This document shows positions 14,107 through 23,618 of a DNA stretch of 64,000 bases, piece by piece. Location of the stretch: positions 186,001-250,000 of the forward strand of contig KE159638.1 of assembly GCA_000403315.2 (NCBI GenBank), in the 5' to 3' direction. Position 1 is the first letter of the stretch, and each line of letters starts with the position of its first letter. Both the position numbers and the translations under genes were made by a program. Below the pieces are notes generated by a model. That model was not told the origin of the DNA, did no database searches, and saw only the letters and a program-made list of their open reading frames with translations. This stretch comes from Lachnospiraceae bacterium A2. Its GTDB lineage: Bacteria > Bacillota > Clostridia > Lachnospirales > Lachnospiraceae.

Positions 14107-15109
14107 CATAATTGGTAGGCTTAATAAATACTTTTCTGCATATTTTTCCACATTCCCGGCTCCGGCGGCTGAAACCCTCTTTCTGCTTGTGCTGTCCATG
14201 CTGGCAATGGAATCCGCAGATTCCATCCGTCCCTTATACAGACACTTTTTATCGGGCATAACGCTGAAAACCCTGAATGCTTTCTATTATGCCTGCTCCT
14301 ATGCCAAAGCCGGTTTTCCGTTTTTATGAATGTTATTACTCCGGCGGTTAAATATCGGCGTTTTTACTTGCTTAAATTTCGTCGACATTTAACCGCCTGG
14401 GTAATACATCCAGGCTTGCACTGCGGCTTATCCCTGACAGCCTTCAGCTACAGCCGGTATTCCTGTGTATAGATGACACCAGGGTCTCTAAATTCGGGAT
14501 CAAGTTCGAGGATGTATCAAAACTTTTTGGCCATGCAGCGCATAATGGCTCCAACTATCTGAACGGACACTGCTTTGTAAGCATCATGCCCTGCGTCCCT
14601 GTCTGGAACCGGCAGAAAGTTTCTTATCTTGCCGTCCCGCTTGGATACCGTATGTGGCAGAAAAAAGAGTCAAAGCTTTCGCTTGCAGCATCCATGGTGC
14701 GGCAGGTAATGCGGGAATTCTGCCAGAAGAATGTCATCATCCTGTGCGGCAGTTGGTATGTAAAGCAGAACCTTGTCTCCATAGTGGATGGATACCCGAA
14801 CCTTGGCCTGATTGGCCAATGCAAGGTCAGATTCTTCCATATACGATCTTGCCCCTGAACCAACAGGGAAAAGGGGCAGGCCTGCAAAGCATGGGCGCCG
14901 TCTGCTTATCGTTGCGGATTTCACCCTTTCTGCTGAGAAGGTTGGTGAGTATTCAGGAGTGGCAGTGTACAGGAATTCCGCTTTGCCATCAGTGGACGGA
15001 TACGCCAACAGGTATTTTATGCTAATTTGGTGCAAAACACCGAAACCCACATAAAATCAAATGTCATTGCCAAAGCATTGAAACAGCTGTGCCTGAAACA
15101 TGTGGGCTA
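14105..15109 (+). pseudogene. Transposase remnant (IS4-type, multiply broken)
   Basis: Fragments in different frames follow one another. NDIIGRLNKYFSAYFSTFPA and AMESADSIRPLYRHFLSG (14100-14330) come first. CIDDTRVSKFG-type and HCFVSIMPCVPVWNRQKVSY...MWQKKESK (about 14470-14760) come next. SIYDLAPEPTGKRGRPAKHGRR (14827-14890) and a C-terminal piece ending LKQLCLKHVG (to 15109) complete the series. Together they follow the order of an IS4-like DDE transposase with an internal deletion near 14955. Several frameshifts and stops make it inactive. Confidence 0.6.
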
Positions 15110-15463
15110 ATCAAAAACTTGTAAAGTGGTGAATATATTATATAAAGAAGATAAATGCAGTTGAAAAATGGAAAGCCTAACTGTTAAATGTAAAGTAGGT
15201 AAAGGAAACTTTCAGAAATTCGGTTTTCGCATAGCAGCGCTGTTAAGGAAACGCCCCGGCAGGGGTATTATAGGCCGGGGCGGCGCTGTCAGCTTAAGGA
15301 ACAGCGCAGGTATATTATACCATGCCTGCCCGGAAAAAAGCAAGTACCATCAAAAATTTAAAACGCCTGGATCTTCCCTTAAAAATTATTCCTCTTTACC
15401 AAACCAGATTTTTTTTGTACAATAGGAAAGGAAACTACAAATTTAAGAAAGGAAGTAAAAAGT
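15110..15463. other. Intergenic region with a GC-rich hairpin
   Basis: No gene is supported. CGCCCCGGC (15252-15260) pairs with GCCGGGGCG (15274-15282), inside further nested complementarity (AGCGCTG/CGCTGT). It may end transcription coming from the transposase remnant. Confidence 0.4.
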
Positions 15464-16264
15464 ATGAGGAAATCTATCTGTCACAAAAGAAATTTCTGCC
15501 GCATGTTTGTTTGCATCATTATGCTGTCCTTGCTTGCACTTGCTGGATGCGGGAATAAAAACATGCAGAAGGATAACTCTTTACAGGAAAACCAGGACAC
15601 GGAAAATCAGGCCAGCCAGGGGACGGAAGGCCAGGGCAATCAGGGCACAGGGAACCAGGCCAGCCAGGAGGTGCAGGGTGGCCAAAGTACGGAGAATGAA
15701 AATAGCCAGGGGACGGAAGGCCAGGGCAATCAGGGCACAGGGAACCAGGCCAGCCAGGAAGCGCAGGGGAACCAGGGCCAGCAGGCGTCAGGGAGCCAGC
15801 AGCAAGGCCAGGCTGGATTGGCAAACCAGCCCAAAATAGGCTTGGAAGAAGCAAAAGAGGCAGCAGTAAAACATGCAGGCCTGTCCGGGGATGGGGTTAC
15901 TTTTACCAAAGAAGAACTGGATTACGATGATGGCAGGGCAGAATATGATATTGAATTTGTGACGGGCACTACAAAGTACGAATATGAGATAAGCGCAGAA
16001 GATGGGGCTATCCTTGGAAGCTCCCAGGAACCTGTGGAACAGCTTTCCGGGAATGTGCAGGGAACTATTTCTGCAGAGGAAGCCAAAGAAGCTGTCCTGA
16101 ACCATGCAGGGTTTACTGCGGACCAGGTTAATTTCACTAAGGTTGAGCTGGAACTGGACGACGGCGTGGCGGAATATGAAATTGAATTTTATGCCAATGG
16201 CAGGGAATACAGCAGCAAGGTCAATGCTTCTACAGGTGCAATTATGGAATATGAAATGGATTAA
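15464..16264 (+). CDS. PepSY-domain lipoprotein with repeat linker
   Basis: A 266-residue secreted lipoprotein. It has a signal peptide with lipobox LALAGC (about residues 24-29), then a low-complexity Q/G/N/E linker (about 35-120), then two PepSY domains (about 125-190 and 200-265). Each domain has the I-x-x-EEAKEAA/VLxHAG start and a VEYEIEF/AEYDIEF core. PepSY domains are often found in peptidase inhibitors and surface proteins. Here the linker probably spans the wall. The linker DNA has two near-identical 56-bp units (15614-15669 and 15704-15759), which can change in number by slippage. AAAGGAAG precedes the ATG. Confidence 0.85.
   Translation: MRKSICHKRNFCRMFVCIIMLSLLALAGCGNKNMQKDNSLQENQDTENQASQGTEGQGNQGTGNQASQEVQGGQSTENENSQGTEGQGNQGTGNQASQEAQGNQGQQASGSQQQGQAGLANQPKIGLEEAKEAAVKHAGLSGDGVTFTKEELDYDDGRAEYDIEFVTGTTKYEYEISAEDGAILGSSQEPVEQLSGNVQGTISAEEAKEAVLNHAGFTADQVNFTKVELELDDGVAEYEIEFYANGREYSSKVNASTGAIMEYEMD
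15614..15759 (+). repeat. In-frame direct repeat in the lipoprotein linker
   Basis: Copies at 15614-15669 and 15704-15759 are identical over 56 bp and are 90 bp apart, a multiple of three. They encode SQGTEGQGNQGTGNQASQE. Length variation among strains is expected. Confidence 0.85.
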
Positions 16265-16342
16265 ACGGCATATAGATACAGTTCTGGGCAAATAGAAAAA
16301 CAGTGTCCCATGCATAGCTATGATGGGATGGAGGAAATGAAA

Positions 16343-16978
16343 ATGACGAAAGAGGAACTTGCGCTGGAAACGGTTGGGCGGCTGAAACAGGTATATCCTG
16401 ATGCAGGCTGTACCCTGGACTATAACCAGGCGTGGAAACTTTTGGTAAGCGTCCGCTTGGCAGCGCAGTGCACAGACGCCCGGGTAAATGTGGTGGTGCA
16501 GGGCCTTTATGCAAAGTATCCGGATGTGCAGTCGCTGGCGGCCGCTCCAGTAGAGGAAATAGAAGCTATTGTCAGGCCCTGCGGGTTAGGGCGCAGCAAA
16601 GCCCGGGATATCAGCGGCTGCATGAAAATGCTTCAGGAGGAGTACGGCGGGAAGGTCCCAGACGATTTTAACGCCCTTCTGAAGCTTCCCGGCGTAGGCA
16701 GGAAAAGTGCGAACCTGATAATGGGCGACGTGTTCGGGAAACCTGCTATTGTAACAGATACCCACTGCATACGCTTAGTAAACAGGATAGGGCTTGTGGA
16801 CAATATGAAGGATCCAAAAAAAGTGGAAATGGCCCTGTGGAAACTGATACCGCCGGAAGAAGGCAGCGGGTTCTGCCATCGGCTGGTATACCATGGCCGG
16901 GACGTCTGCACAGCAAGGACCAGCCCCCATTGCGGGGAATGCTGCCTGAATGATTTATGTGCAAAGAACGGCGTATAA
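16343..16978 (+). CDS. nth: Endonuclease III (DNA glycosylase/AP lyase)
   Basis: A 211-residue protein with the helix-hairpin-helix LLKLPGVGRKSANLIMG carrying the catalytic lysine. The catalytic aspartate lies in IVTDTHCIRL, and the C-terminal iron-sulfur cluster cysteines are in CTARTSPHCGECCLNDLC. It removes oxidised pyrimidines in base excision repair. The first cluster spacing is C-x7-C instead of the usual C-x6-C, a small oddity. ATG 16343 is chosen because GGAGG lies 8 bases upstream; ATG 16337 is too close to it. The next gene follows after about 110 bases. Confidence 0.93.
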   Translation: MTKEELALETVGRLKQVYPDAGCTLDYNQAWKLLVSVRLAAQCTDARVNVVVQGLYAKYPDVQSLAAAPVEEIEAIVRPCGLGRSKARDISGCMKMLQEEYGGKVPDDFNALLKLPGVGRKSANLIMGDVFGKPAIVTDTHCIRLVNRIGLVDNMKDPKKVEMALWKLIPPEEGSGFCHRLVYHGRDVCTARTSPHCGECCLNDLCAKNGV

Positions 16979-17086
16979 GAAAATGTGCATTGCGGCCCAT
17001 ATGCAGTTCTGCCAGGTAAAGCCATGTATGGATATGCCTGAACATACTACAGCCAAACAGCAGCCAGAGAAAGCGAGGAAATATAA

Positions 17087-18322
17087 ATGGCAATCATCAG
17101 ACCTTTTTTTGCAATTAGGCCCGCCAGGGGACGGGCAGAGAAAATAGCGGCGCTCCCTTACGATGTGTACAGCCGCAAGGAAGCCAAAGCAGCCGTAGAA
17201 CGAAACCCGGAGAGCTTTTTGCGGGTAGACCGGGCAGAAACCCAGTTGGCAGATACCGTAGACACTTACGACCCTGCGGTCTACCAGAAAGCCCATGATA
17301 CCCTGTGGGGGATGGTAGAGGACGGCTCTTTTATCACGGAAGGCAAACGGTGCTATTACATTTATGAGCTGACAATGGAGGGCAGGTCACAGACCGGGAT
17401 TGTAGCCTGCGCTTCTATTGACGATTACGAAACAGGGGTTATCAAAAAGCATGAAAATACAAGGGCAGAAAAGGAACAGGACAGGATCCGCCATGTGGAC
17501 GCCTGCAATGCCCAGACGGGGCCGATTTTCCTGGCTTACCGTTCCAACCCCAGCATTAATGAGATTGTTAGCAGTGTAAAAAAAGACGGCCCGCTTTATG
17601 ATTTCACAGCAGAAGACGGAATCTGCCACAGGGTATGGGTGATTTCTGAAGAAAATCAGGTCGCAGCCATACAGCAGGCATTTTCAGGGATTGGGGAAAT
17701 ATATATTGCGGACGGCCATCACCGGGCAGCTTCGGCAGTGCGGGTAGGGCAGATGCGGCGGGAGCAGCGCCCGGGCTATACCGGGGAGGAGGAATTTAAT
17801 TATTTTCTCTCTGTGCTGTTCCCGGATGAACAGCTTATGATTATGGATTATAACCGGGTGATAAAGGATTTGGGCGGTTTAAGCCAAAAGGAATTTTTGG
17901 AAAAAGTATCGGAACGCTTTGAAGTGGGAAAGGCTGAGAAGGCGGGAAAGCCGGAGAAAAAGGGCTGTTTTTCTATGTATTTGGGCGGGGAATGGTATCA
18001 CTGCGCCATCCGCCCGGAGGATATCCCAAATGACCCGGTGGCAGGGCTGGACGTGTCCATCTTACAGGACCGGCTGTTTGCCCCTGTACTGGGGATAAAG
18101 GACCCGAAAACGGACAGCAGGATAGATTTTGTAGGGGGCATCCGGGGCCTGGAAGGGCTGGAACAGCGGTGCAATACGGACTGCGTGGCAGCCTTTGCCA
18201 TGTTCCCCACCTCCATCCAGGAGCTTTTTGCAGTGGCGGACGCAGGGCTTTTGATGCCGCCTAAGTCCACATGGTTTGAGCCAAAGCTGCGGAGCGGCCT
18301 GTTTATCCATTCCCTGGAATAG
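17087..18322 (+). CDS. DUF1015 family protein
   Basis: This 411-residue protein matches the DUF1015 family along its length. It has an N-terminal 'IRPFFAIRPARGRAEKIAALPYDVYSR' start, an internal HENTRAEKEQDR motif, the family hallmark YIADGHHRAASA (about residues 205-216) and a late DSRIDFVGG...AAFAMFPTS region. The family is related to the ParB/SerK nucleotide-binding fold and in Clostridia is often close to serine-synthesis genes, but its reaction is not established. No serA or serC is here. It is convergent with the MocR gene that follows. Confidence 0.85.
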   Translation: MAIIRPFFAIRPARGRAEKIAALPYDVYSRKEAKAAVERNPESFLRVDRAETQLADTVDTYDPAVYQKAHDTLWGMVEDGSFITEGKRCYYIYELTMEGRSQTGIVACASIDDYETGVIKKHENTRAEKEQDRIRHVDACNAQTGPIFLAYRSNPSINEIVSSVKKDGPLYDFTAEDGICHRVWVISEENQVAAIQQAFSGIGEIYIADGHHRAASAVRVGQMRREQRPGYTGEEEFNYFLSVLFPDEQLMIMDYNRVIKDLGGLSQKEFLEKVSERFEVGKAEKAGKPEKKGCFSMYLGGEWYHCAIRPEDIPNDPVAGLDVSILQDRLFAPVLGIKDPKTDSRIDFVGGIRGLEGLEQRCNTDCVAAFAMFPTSIQELFAVADAGLLMPPKSTWFEPKLRSGLFIHSLE

Positions 18323-18351
18323 ACAAAGTGATAAAGCTGTAAACCTATGCC

Positions 18352-19806
18352 TTATGCGGCGCCAAACACCTGACAGAGACGTGCAATCGCTTCTTCCATA
18401 TGATCGGGATGGATGGAAGAATAATTCATGATAAAAATATGTTCCATGGCCCTATGCCCGGATGCTTCACCGCCAGGTTCCGCTGTCCCTGGCACGGCTG
18501 TATCCTCCTCCCTGTAGTAGTACTGGGAAAGGGAGGTAAGCCGCAGGCCAAGGGACTTGGCTTTTTGGAGGATTGCCTTATCCGGCAAAGAAGTATCTAC
18601 GCACATCAGGAAATGCAGCCCTGCGTCTTCTTCCATAATTGTAATATGGGGGGACAGGGGGCTGCTTTTTAAATATCCCAAAAGCAAATCCCGCTGCCCA
18701 TGGTAAAAGTTCCGCATCCGGTTAATATGCCGTTCAAAATGCCCGCATTCAAGGAACTGCGCCAGCGTGTACTGTTCAAAATTTGATACCGTGCAGGAGT
18801 AAAAGCCCATGGTTTCATGGAAACGTTTCATCAGCCGCCCGGGCAGGACCATATAACTGATGCGGATGGTAGAGGCCAGCGTTTTTGTAAAAGTATTCAT
18901 GTAAATCACTTTTTCCATCACGTCAATGCTCTGGAGGGAAGGGATGGGCTTTCCCATAAAACGGAATTCACAGTCATAATCGTCTTCAATAATGTATCTG
19001 GAGCCAGAGGAAGCCGCCCAGCCAAGGAGCTCGTACCTGCGGCTGATGGGGGTGACAATCCCTGTGGGGAAATGGTGGGAGGGGGAAATGTGCACAATAT
19101 CCGCCCCCAGCTCCTCCAGCCGCCCAATACAGATGCCATGCTTGTCCATAGGGACATGGCGGCAGGCCACATGGTTGCTCCTGTAAATGGCGGAAATTTT
19201 CTGGTAGCCCGGGTCTTCTACCCCATAAACCTTCCCATGGCCCAGCAGTTGGATGAGGAGCCCATACAGGTATTCCGTCCCCGCCCCTACGATAATCTGT
19301 TCCGGCTGCACATCCATGCCCCGGAATTCTTTTAAATGCACGGCAATGGCCTTGCGGAGGGGAAAAATGCCTCCGCTGGGGGAGTTTTTCATTAAGTCGG
19401 GGCTGCGGCTCCCGATGACTTCCCGCATTAATTTTGCCCAGATGGAAAAAGGGAACGTATCGGGATGGGTCTGGCTGCTGGTGAAATCTGCAAAATACGT
19501 TTCTTCTTTTTGTTCCGTCACAGGCTTAGGGGCAGGGGCGGCAGGGGATGGGATTGCCCCAGCGGCAATGTCTGCGGCATAATAGCCTTTTTTGGGAATA
19601 GAATAGATATAGCCCTCTGCCAGAAGCTGGGCATATGCATTTTCAATCGTGATGGTGCTGATATTTAAGTGCTTGGCAAAGCTGCGCTTGGAGGGGAGCC
19701 TGTCCCCGGGGGAAAGCGTCCCTGCCAAAATGTCATTTTTTATGCATTTATACAAATATTCGTACAGGCTGTCAGGGCCTATATCAGAAAAGGAATAGGT
19801 AAGCAT
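18352..19806 (-). CDS. MocR/PdxR-like regulator (GntR helix-turn-helix plus aminotransferase domain)
   Basis: A 484-residue fusion. Residues 10-75 are a GntR winged helix (LPSKRSFAKHLNISTITIENAYAQL), followed by a linker. A class I aminotransferase fold (about 110-480) has the pyridoxal-phosphate lysine in NTFTKTLAST and EDDYDCEFRF upstream. MocR proteins use bound PLP as a sensor; PdxR activates pyridoxal-phosphate synthesis genes. No pdxST is adjacent, so its target is unknown. It is transcribed away from the alarmone synthetase gene, leaving a 268-bp shared control region. Confidence 0.9.
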   Translation of the reverse strand: MLTYSFSDIGPDSLYEYLYKCIKNDILAGTLSPGDRLPSKRSFAKHLNISTITIENAYAQLLAEGYIYSIPKKGYYAADIAAGAIPSPAAPAPKPVTEQKEETYFADFTSSQTHPDTFPFSIWAKLMREVIGSRSPDLMKNSPSGGIFPLRKAIAVHLKEFRGMDVQPEQIIVGAGTEYLYGLLIQLLGHGKVYGVEDPGYQKISAIYRSNHVACRHVPMDKHGICIGRLEELGADIVHISPSHHFPTGIVTPISRRYELLGWAASSGSRYIIEDDYDCEFRFMGKPIPSLQSIDVMEKVIYMNTFTKTLASTIRISYMVLPGRLMKRFHETMGFYSCTVSNFEQYTLAQFLECGHFERHINRMRNFYHGQRDLLLGYLKSSPLSPHITIMEEDAGLHFLMCVDTSLPDKAILQKAKSLGLRLTSLSQYYYREEDTAVPGTAEPGGEASGHRAMEHIFIMNYSSIHPDHMEEAIARLCQVFGAA

Positions 19807-20074
19807 GGCAAAAGCCTCCGATCTGGGTAATTTTCATATATCAATAGATGGCAAATTTTCTGTATTTCCACCATTATAAAAAGTAAGAACCGCTTTGTAA
19901 AGGGAAAATTGGGTATGGTAAGGGCATATTGCGACAGGATTTTGCGGGGCTTTGTGCTATAACAATAAGGGGAAAATAATATTATGATTAGGATGCCCCT
20001 GCATAAGAAAAGGCGTTTCGCGTAACATGCCAGGGTGGTAAAAAAGTACAGGATATTTCATTTTGGAGGAAATT

Positions 20075-20686
20075 ATGGATTTAAAGGATTTTTTGCAGCA
20101 GGAGGATTTTTTTGTAAAATGCCAGTGGGGCATCAGCCTGATGAATGCCAAACTGCAGATGATAAATGCGGAATTGGGCATGCGGTGCGCAAGGAAAGTC
20201 ATACACAGCTATTCCAGCAGGATTAAATCCTATGACAGCATTGCGGCCAAGCTGCGCAAAAAAGGGATCGAGGAGAGCATCCGCGCTATGGAGGAGCATG
20301 TCAACGACGTGGTAGGCGTCCGGGCGGTCTGTACCTACACAGATGATTTGTACCAGATAGGGGAAATGCTGTGCGCCCAGCGGGACATGCGCCTGGTGAA
20401 AAGAAAAGACTATATCAAAAATCCCAAGAAAAGCGGCTACCGCAGCCTGCACTTGATTTTCCAGGTGCCCGTTTCCCTTCAGGAAGAAGTGCGGTGGATG
20501 AAAATAGAAGTGCAGCTTAGGACCGGGGCTATGGACTACTGGGCAGGCTTAGATTACCAGCTGCAGTACAAGAAGGAAAACCGGGAAGCCAAAAATATCA
20601 GCCGGGAACTGAAAGAATATGCAAATGCCATTGAGCAGATAGACAGCAAGGTATTGGAATTGAGGAAACGGATAGAAGCCATATGA
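20075..20686 (+). CDS. Small alarmone synthetase, RelQ/YjbM-type (p)ppGpp synthetase
   Basis: A 203-residue protein with the RelA_SpoT synthetase domain only: SYSSRIKSYDSIAAKLRKKG (ATP-binding basic region), VNDVVGVRAVCTYTDD, then KNPKKSGYRSLHLIF and the IEVQLRT motif with the catalytic glutamate. No hydrolase, TGS or ACT domain is present. Such enzymes make (p)ppGpp under envelope or other stress and form tetramers. GGAGG is 6 bases before ATG 20075. The gene stands alone. Confidence 0.9.
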   Translation: MDLKDFLQQEDFFVKCQWGISLMNAKLQMINAELGMRCARKVIHSYSSRIKSYDSIAAKLRKKGIEESIRAMEEHVNDVVGVRAVCTYTDDLYQIGEMLCAQRDMRLVKRKDYIKNPKKSGYRSLHLIFQVPVSLQEEVRWMKIEVQLRTGAMDYWAGLDYQLQYKKENREAKNISRELKEYANAIEQIDSKVLELRKRIEAI

Positions 20687-20745
20687 CAGCATAGCGTTAA
20701 AATTTTGCAAAATTCCCTAAAAAACGCAAAAAATGGAATTGGCTG

Positions 20746-20774
20746 TTGAATCGGGGACACTGAAACGTTATAAT
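20746..20774 (+). promoter_or_regulatory. Promoter of the chemoreceptor gene
   Basis: TTGAAT (20746-20751) and TATAAT (20769-20774) with 17 bases between. Transcription would begin near 20781, downstream of the first two in-frame ATG codons, which excludes them as starts. Confidence 0.6.
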
Positions 20775-20836
20775 GGATGGATAGAAAAGCCATGGGCAAA
20801 CGTACCATGGAACATAAAATCAGGGAGGGAAGATGG

Positions 20837-22570
20837 TTGAAAAAAGGAACGGTACAAAGGAAAAAAGCAAAATTTGGCATTATGATGAAAATTGTGGCAA
20901 TCGGGTTTATCCCTATGCTGATCCTTGCAGTTTCAGAGGCTGCATTTTCCTCACGGACAATCCGCAAAGGCATGAGGGACGAGGCCATCAAACGGCTGGA
21001 GGACATTACGGTAGGGCTGGAAGAAGCGCTTAACGTTTCAGCGGAAGGGGATTACCATGTAGAAGGCGGGGAACTGTACAAAGGGGAACGCAGCATTTCC
21101 AATGACCTGCATGCATTTCAGGCTTTTGCTGACTTTTCTGATATTGACCTCACCGTTTGCTGGGGGGATACCCGCATGGTTACAACGTTGTTAGACCATG
21201 ATACCGGGGAAAACATGGCTGGGACGAAGGTTTCGGAAACAGTGGCGAAAATAGTGCTGCAGGACGGGTTTGAATTTACGGATATCGGCATGATTATTAA
21301 TGGGGAGCCTTATTTTTGCTGTTACAGGCCGCTGAAAAATAGTGACGGCTCTGTTGTAGGGATGGTTTTTGCCGGGGAACACAGCAATGGGATTGAAGAA
21401 TATATCGATAAGCAGCTGGTGCAGATAACAGTGCTGAATATTGCCATTATTTTGCTGGCCAGCGTTGTGATTTATTATTTTTCAAGAACCCTTGCAAAGG
21501 CGATCCGCAAGGAGGAGGAGGTGCTCCGGCAGCTTGCGGAGGGCAGCCTGAATGTGGAGGTAGACCAAAAGCTGCTGGGACGCCGGGACGAGCTGGGCGG
21601 CATTGCTTTGGCCTTGCAGGATTTGGTCCAGAAGCTTTCAACTATTATCAAGCATATCCAGCAGTCCTCTGGGGAATTGATGGAATCTGGCCAGTCGCTG
21701 GATGAAATGGCGGAACGTGTCAATGAAAATGCTACGGAAATCAGCAGGGCAGTGGAAGAAATTTCCTCTGGTGCGGCTACCCAATCCGAGGAAATTGAAA
21801 CAGCCTCCGGGCAGATTATGGATATGGGGTCTGTGATTGAGAGCATTGTAAAAGATGTGGGCCAATTGAACGACACTTCCAAAACGATGAAGGAGGCCGG
21901 GGATACTTCTGCAGAAATCATGAAGGGCTTGGCGGCGTCCACCGACCGCACGAATGAAGCCATCCAGAAAATTGGCGCGCAGGTATATGCTACCAACGAA
22001 TCGGCGCAGAAAATCCGTGCCGCTGTGGATATTATTTCTTCCATTGCCAGCCAGACTTCCCTGCTGTCGTTAAATGCCAGCATTGAAGCTGCAAGGGCAG
22101 GGGAATTTGGCAAGGGCTTTGCAGTGGTTGCTTCTGAAATCCAGAAATTGGCAGACGAGTCCAGCAACTCCGCACAGACGATTACGGACGTTATCAATTC
22201 CCTGCTGGAGGATTCAGAGATGACGGTGGAAATCATGAAGGAAGTGGAAGAAATCATTATAGACCAGCGGGAAAAATTAGTTGCTACCCAGAGCCATTTT
22301 GTGGAGGTGGAAACTGGCATTAACAATTCACGGGAAGGGGCGTCCATGATTGAGCAGAGGACCCATGTCTGTGATGAATCCAGAAAGACCGTGGTGGAGG
22401 TTATCAGCAACCTTTCTGCCCTTTCGCAGGAAAATGCGGCTTCTGCACAGCAGACGACAGCTTCTATGGAGGAACTGAATGATACGATCCAACTGCTGGC
22501 GGGAGCGGCCAACAGCTTGCGGAATATGTCGGACAGGATGGAGGAGGAGATGAAGTTCTTTAAGTTGTAA
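20837..22570 (+). CDS. Methyl-accepting chemotaxis protein
   Basis: About 577 residues. A first membrane segment (about residues 15-35) is followed by an extracellular single-Cache-like sensor (about 40-185) and a second membrane segment (about 200-220). A HAMP domain then leads to a long signalling coiled coil whose tip contains [41 protein letters not shown]. The start is TTG 20837: GGAGGG lies 7 bases before it and the promoter's -10 box overlaps the ATG at 20777. ATG 20807 remains possible. The ligand is unknown, though the Cache-like fold suggests a small acid or amino acid. Confidence 0.88.
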   Translation: MKKGTVQRKKAKFGIMMKIVAIGFIPMLILAVSEAAFSSRTIRKGMRDEAIKRLEDITVGLEEALNVSAEGDYHVEGGELYKGERSISNDLHAFQAFADFSDIDLTVCWGDTRMVTTLLDHDTGENMAGTKVSETVAKIVLQDGFEFTDIGMIINGEPYFCCYRPLKNSDGSVVGMVFAGEHSNGIEEYIDKQLVQITVLNIAIILLASVVIYYFSRTLAKAIRKEEEVLRQLAEGSLNVEVDQKLLGRRDELGGIALALQDLVQKLSTIIKHIQQSSGELMESGQSLDEMAERVNENATEISRAVEEISSGAATQSEEIETASGQIMDMGSVIESIVKDVGQLNDTSKTMKEAGDTSAEIMKGLAASTDRTNEAIQKIGAQVYATNESAQKIRAAVDIISSIASQTSLLSLNASIEAARAGEFGKGFAVVASEIQKLADESSNSAQTITDVINSLLEDSEMTVEIMKEVEEIIIDQREKLVATQSHFVEVETGINNSREGASMIEQRTHVCDESRKTVVEVISNLSALSQENAASAQQTTASMEELNDTIQLLAGAANSLRNMSDRMEEEMKFFKL

Positions 22571-22593
22571 AGTGCACTGATGATATACGGTAA

Positions 22594-22673
22594 GCCAGCA
22601 GGGCAGCGGGCGGTTCAAGGCTGGGATAAAAGGGATTGTCCCCATCCTTGAACTGCCCGCTGCCCTGGCTGGC
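22594..22673. terminator. Long GC-rich hairpin after the chemoreceptor
   Basis: About 26 bases from 22594 pair with 22646-22673 (CCTTGAACTGCCCGCTGCCC arm), with a loop of about 25 bases. There is no good T-tract, but the stem is very stable and lies between convergent genes. Confidence 0.55.
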
Positions 22674-22681
22674 TTTATCAA

Positions 22682-22876
22682 TTATTGGATATAAATTTCT
22701 GACACAGTATGTTCCACACCATTGATTTGCAGCCGGACATGGATGTTTCCTTCTTTAAATTCATGCATAGGGTATTCCAACGGTTCCGTGGGGTTTGTAA
22801 TATCCATAGATTTTGCTGTATCTCCCTGTACCCCTTCCCTGGCGCTTCTGAAATCCAGTTTCCAAAATGTTTTTAA
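22682..22876 (-). pseudogene. Unrecognised C-terminal gene fragment
   Basis: The minus strand is open from about 22876 to a TAA at 22682-22684, reading ...MDITNPTEPLEYPMHEF and ending in a beta-rich tail (HVRLQINGVEHTVSEIYIQ). There is no ribosome site or good start. It directly follows the DUF3788 gene on the same strand and looks like the tail of a lost gene. Confidence 0.3.
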
Positions 22877-23289
22877 TGTTTTTTATTTGGTTTCCTTTTA
22901 ATTTTCAATAGCCTGATAAAATCGTCAAACAGGGAAGTGTCTGTTGGCTCAAACATCATCCATTTTCCATCATGGTAAGTTTGGGTTCCATCATAAATTT
23001 TTTGGACTTCCTCTGAGTAATTTTCCCTATCCTTTTCAAATTTTAAGCGTTCCTCTTTTCCCAGGATAACCATAAACCCGATACAGTTTTCCCGTGCATA
23101 TAATGCACATAGGGTTTTGCCGCCCCGGCGGTATTTATATTCATATGTCCATGCTTTGCCGCCTTTATTCCACAGACAATCCATATCGTATTGTTCATCA
23201 ATGAAAGCACATAATTTGTTCCATATCCCATATAAAGAGTTTCCAACTAAAGTTTCCATTTGTTCTGCGTTAGGTATTGCATCAAGCAT
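22873..23289 (-). CDS. DUF3788 family protein
   Basis: A 138-residue protein in the DUF3788 pattern: an early hydrophobic LYGIWNKLCAFIDEQYD, then KAWTYEYKYRRGGKTLCALYAREN, a VILGKEE strand, and a late YHDGKWMMFEP motif. The fold is thought to be a small alpha/beta domain of unknown function that is common as a single gene in gut Firmicutes. GGAGGGATCTC precedes the start on the minus strand. Confidence 0.75.
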   Translation of the reverse strand: MLDAIPNAEQMETLVGNSLYGIWNKLCAFIDEQYDMDCLWNKGGKAWTYEYKYRRGGKTLCALYARENCIGFMVILGKEERLKFEKDRENYSEEVQKIYDGTQTYHDGKWMMFEPTDTSLFDDFIRLLKIKRKPNKKH

Positions 23290-23448
23290 GAGATCCCTCC
23301 TTCTTATTTGCCCGGTAAACTCATCAAATGATTCCCTATTATAGCACGATTTTGGGAACGTGGAAACAGTAAGGTTTCAGAATAGCCGCCTGAACAGGGG
23401 TGCCATAATGGGAAAATACGCCATGCCCCGTAGCTTGCTGTGGAGTAT

Positions 23449-23478
23449 TTGACTTCCCACCCCCTCTAATGTTAAAAT
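23449..23478 (+). promoter_or_regulatory. Promoter of the two-component/sugar-uptake locus
   Basis: TTGACT (23449-23454) and TAAAAT (23473-23478), spacer 18, lie 30 bases before a short leader frame and 134 bases before the response-regulator start. Confidence 0.6.
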
Positions 23479-23507
23479 GCAACCAAAAAGAAATGGAGGG
23501 ATACCCA

Positions 23508-23618
23508 ATGAATACGAGTCCATTCACAGCCATGCAAACTGAACAAAGCATCTTTGCTGGCAATGGCAAAGGTGCAGGACGGCTTCCCCAAGGATTATGC
23601 GGGGGAGTGAAATGGTAA
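23508..23618 (+). CDS. Short leader open frame coupled to the response regulator
   Basis: A 36-codon frame (MNTSPFTAMQTEQS...GGVKW) has GGAGGG in front. It ends in ATGGTAA, where the response-regulator start codon overlaps its last codons. This allows translational coupling. The peptide has no known relative and may matter only as a leader. Confidence 0.35.
   Translation: MNTSPFTAMQTEQSIFAGNGKGAGRLPQGLCGGVKW

Noticed and set aside
15600..15800. Possible CRISPR array
   Set aside because: Only two copies with in-frame protein coding and no unique spacers of constant length; they are coding repeats.
15507..15854. Open frames on both strands over the lipoprotein linker
   Set aside because: They result from the GC-rich repeats of the linker; the lipoprotein frame has the signal peptide and two PepSY domains.
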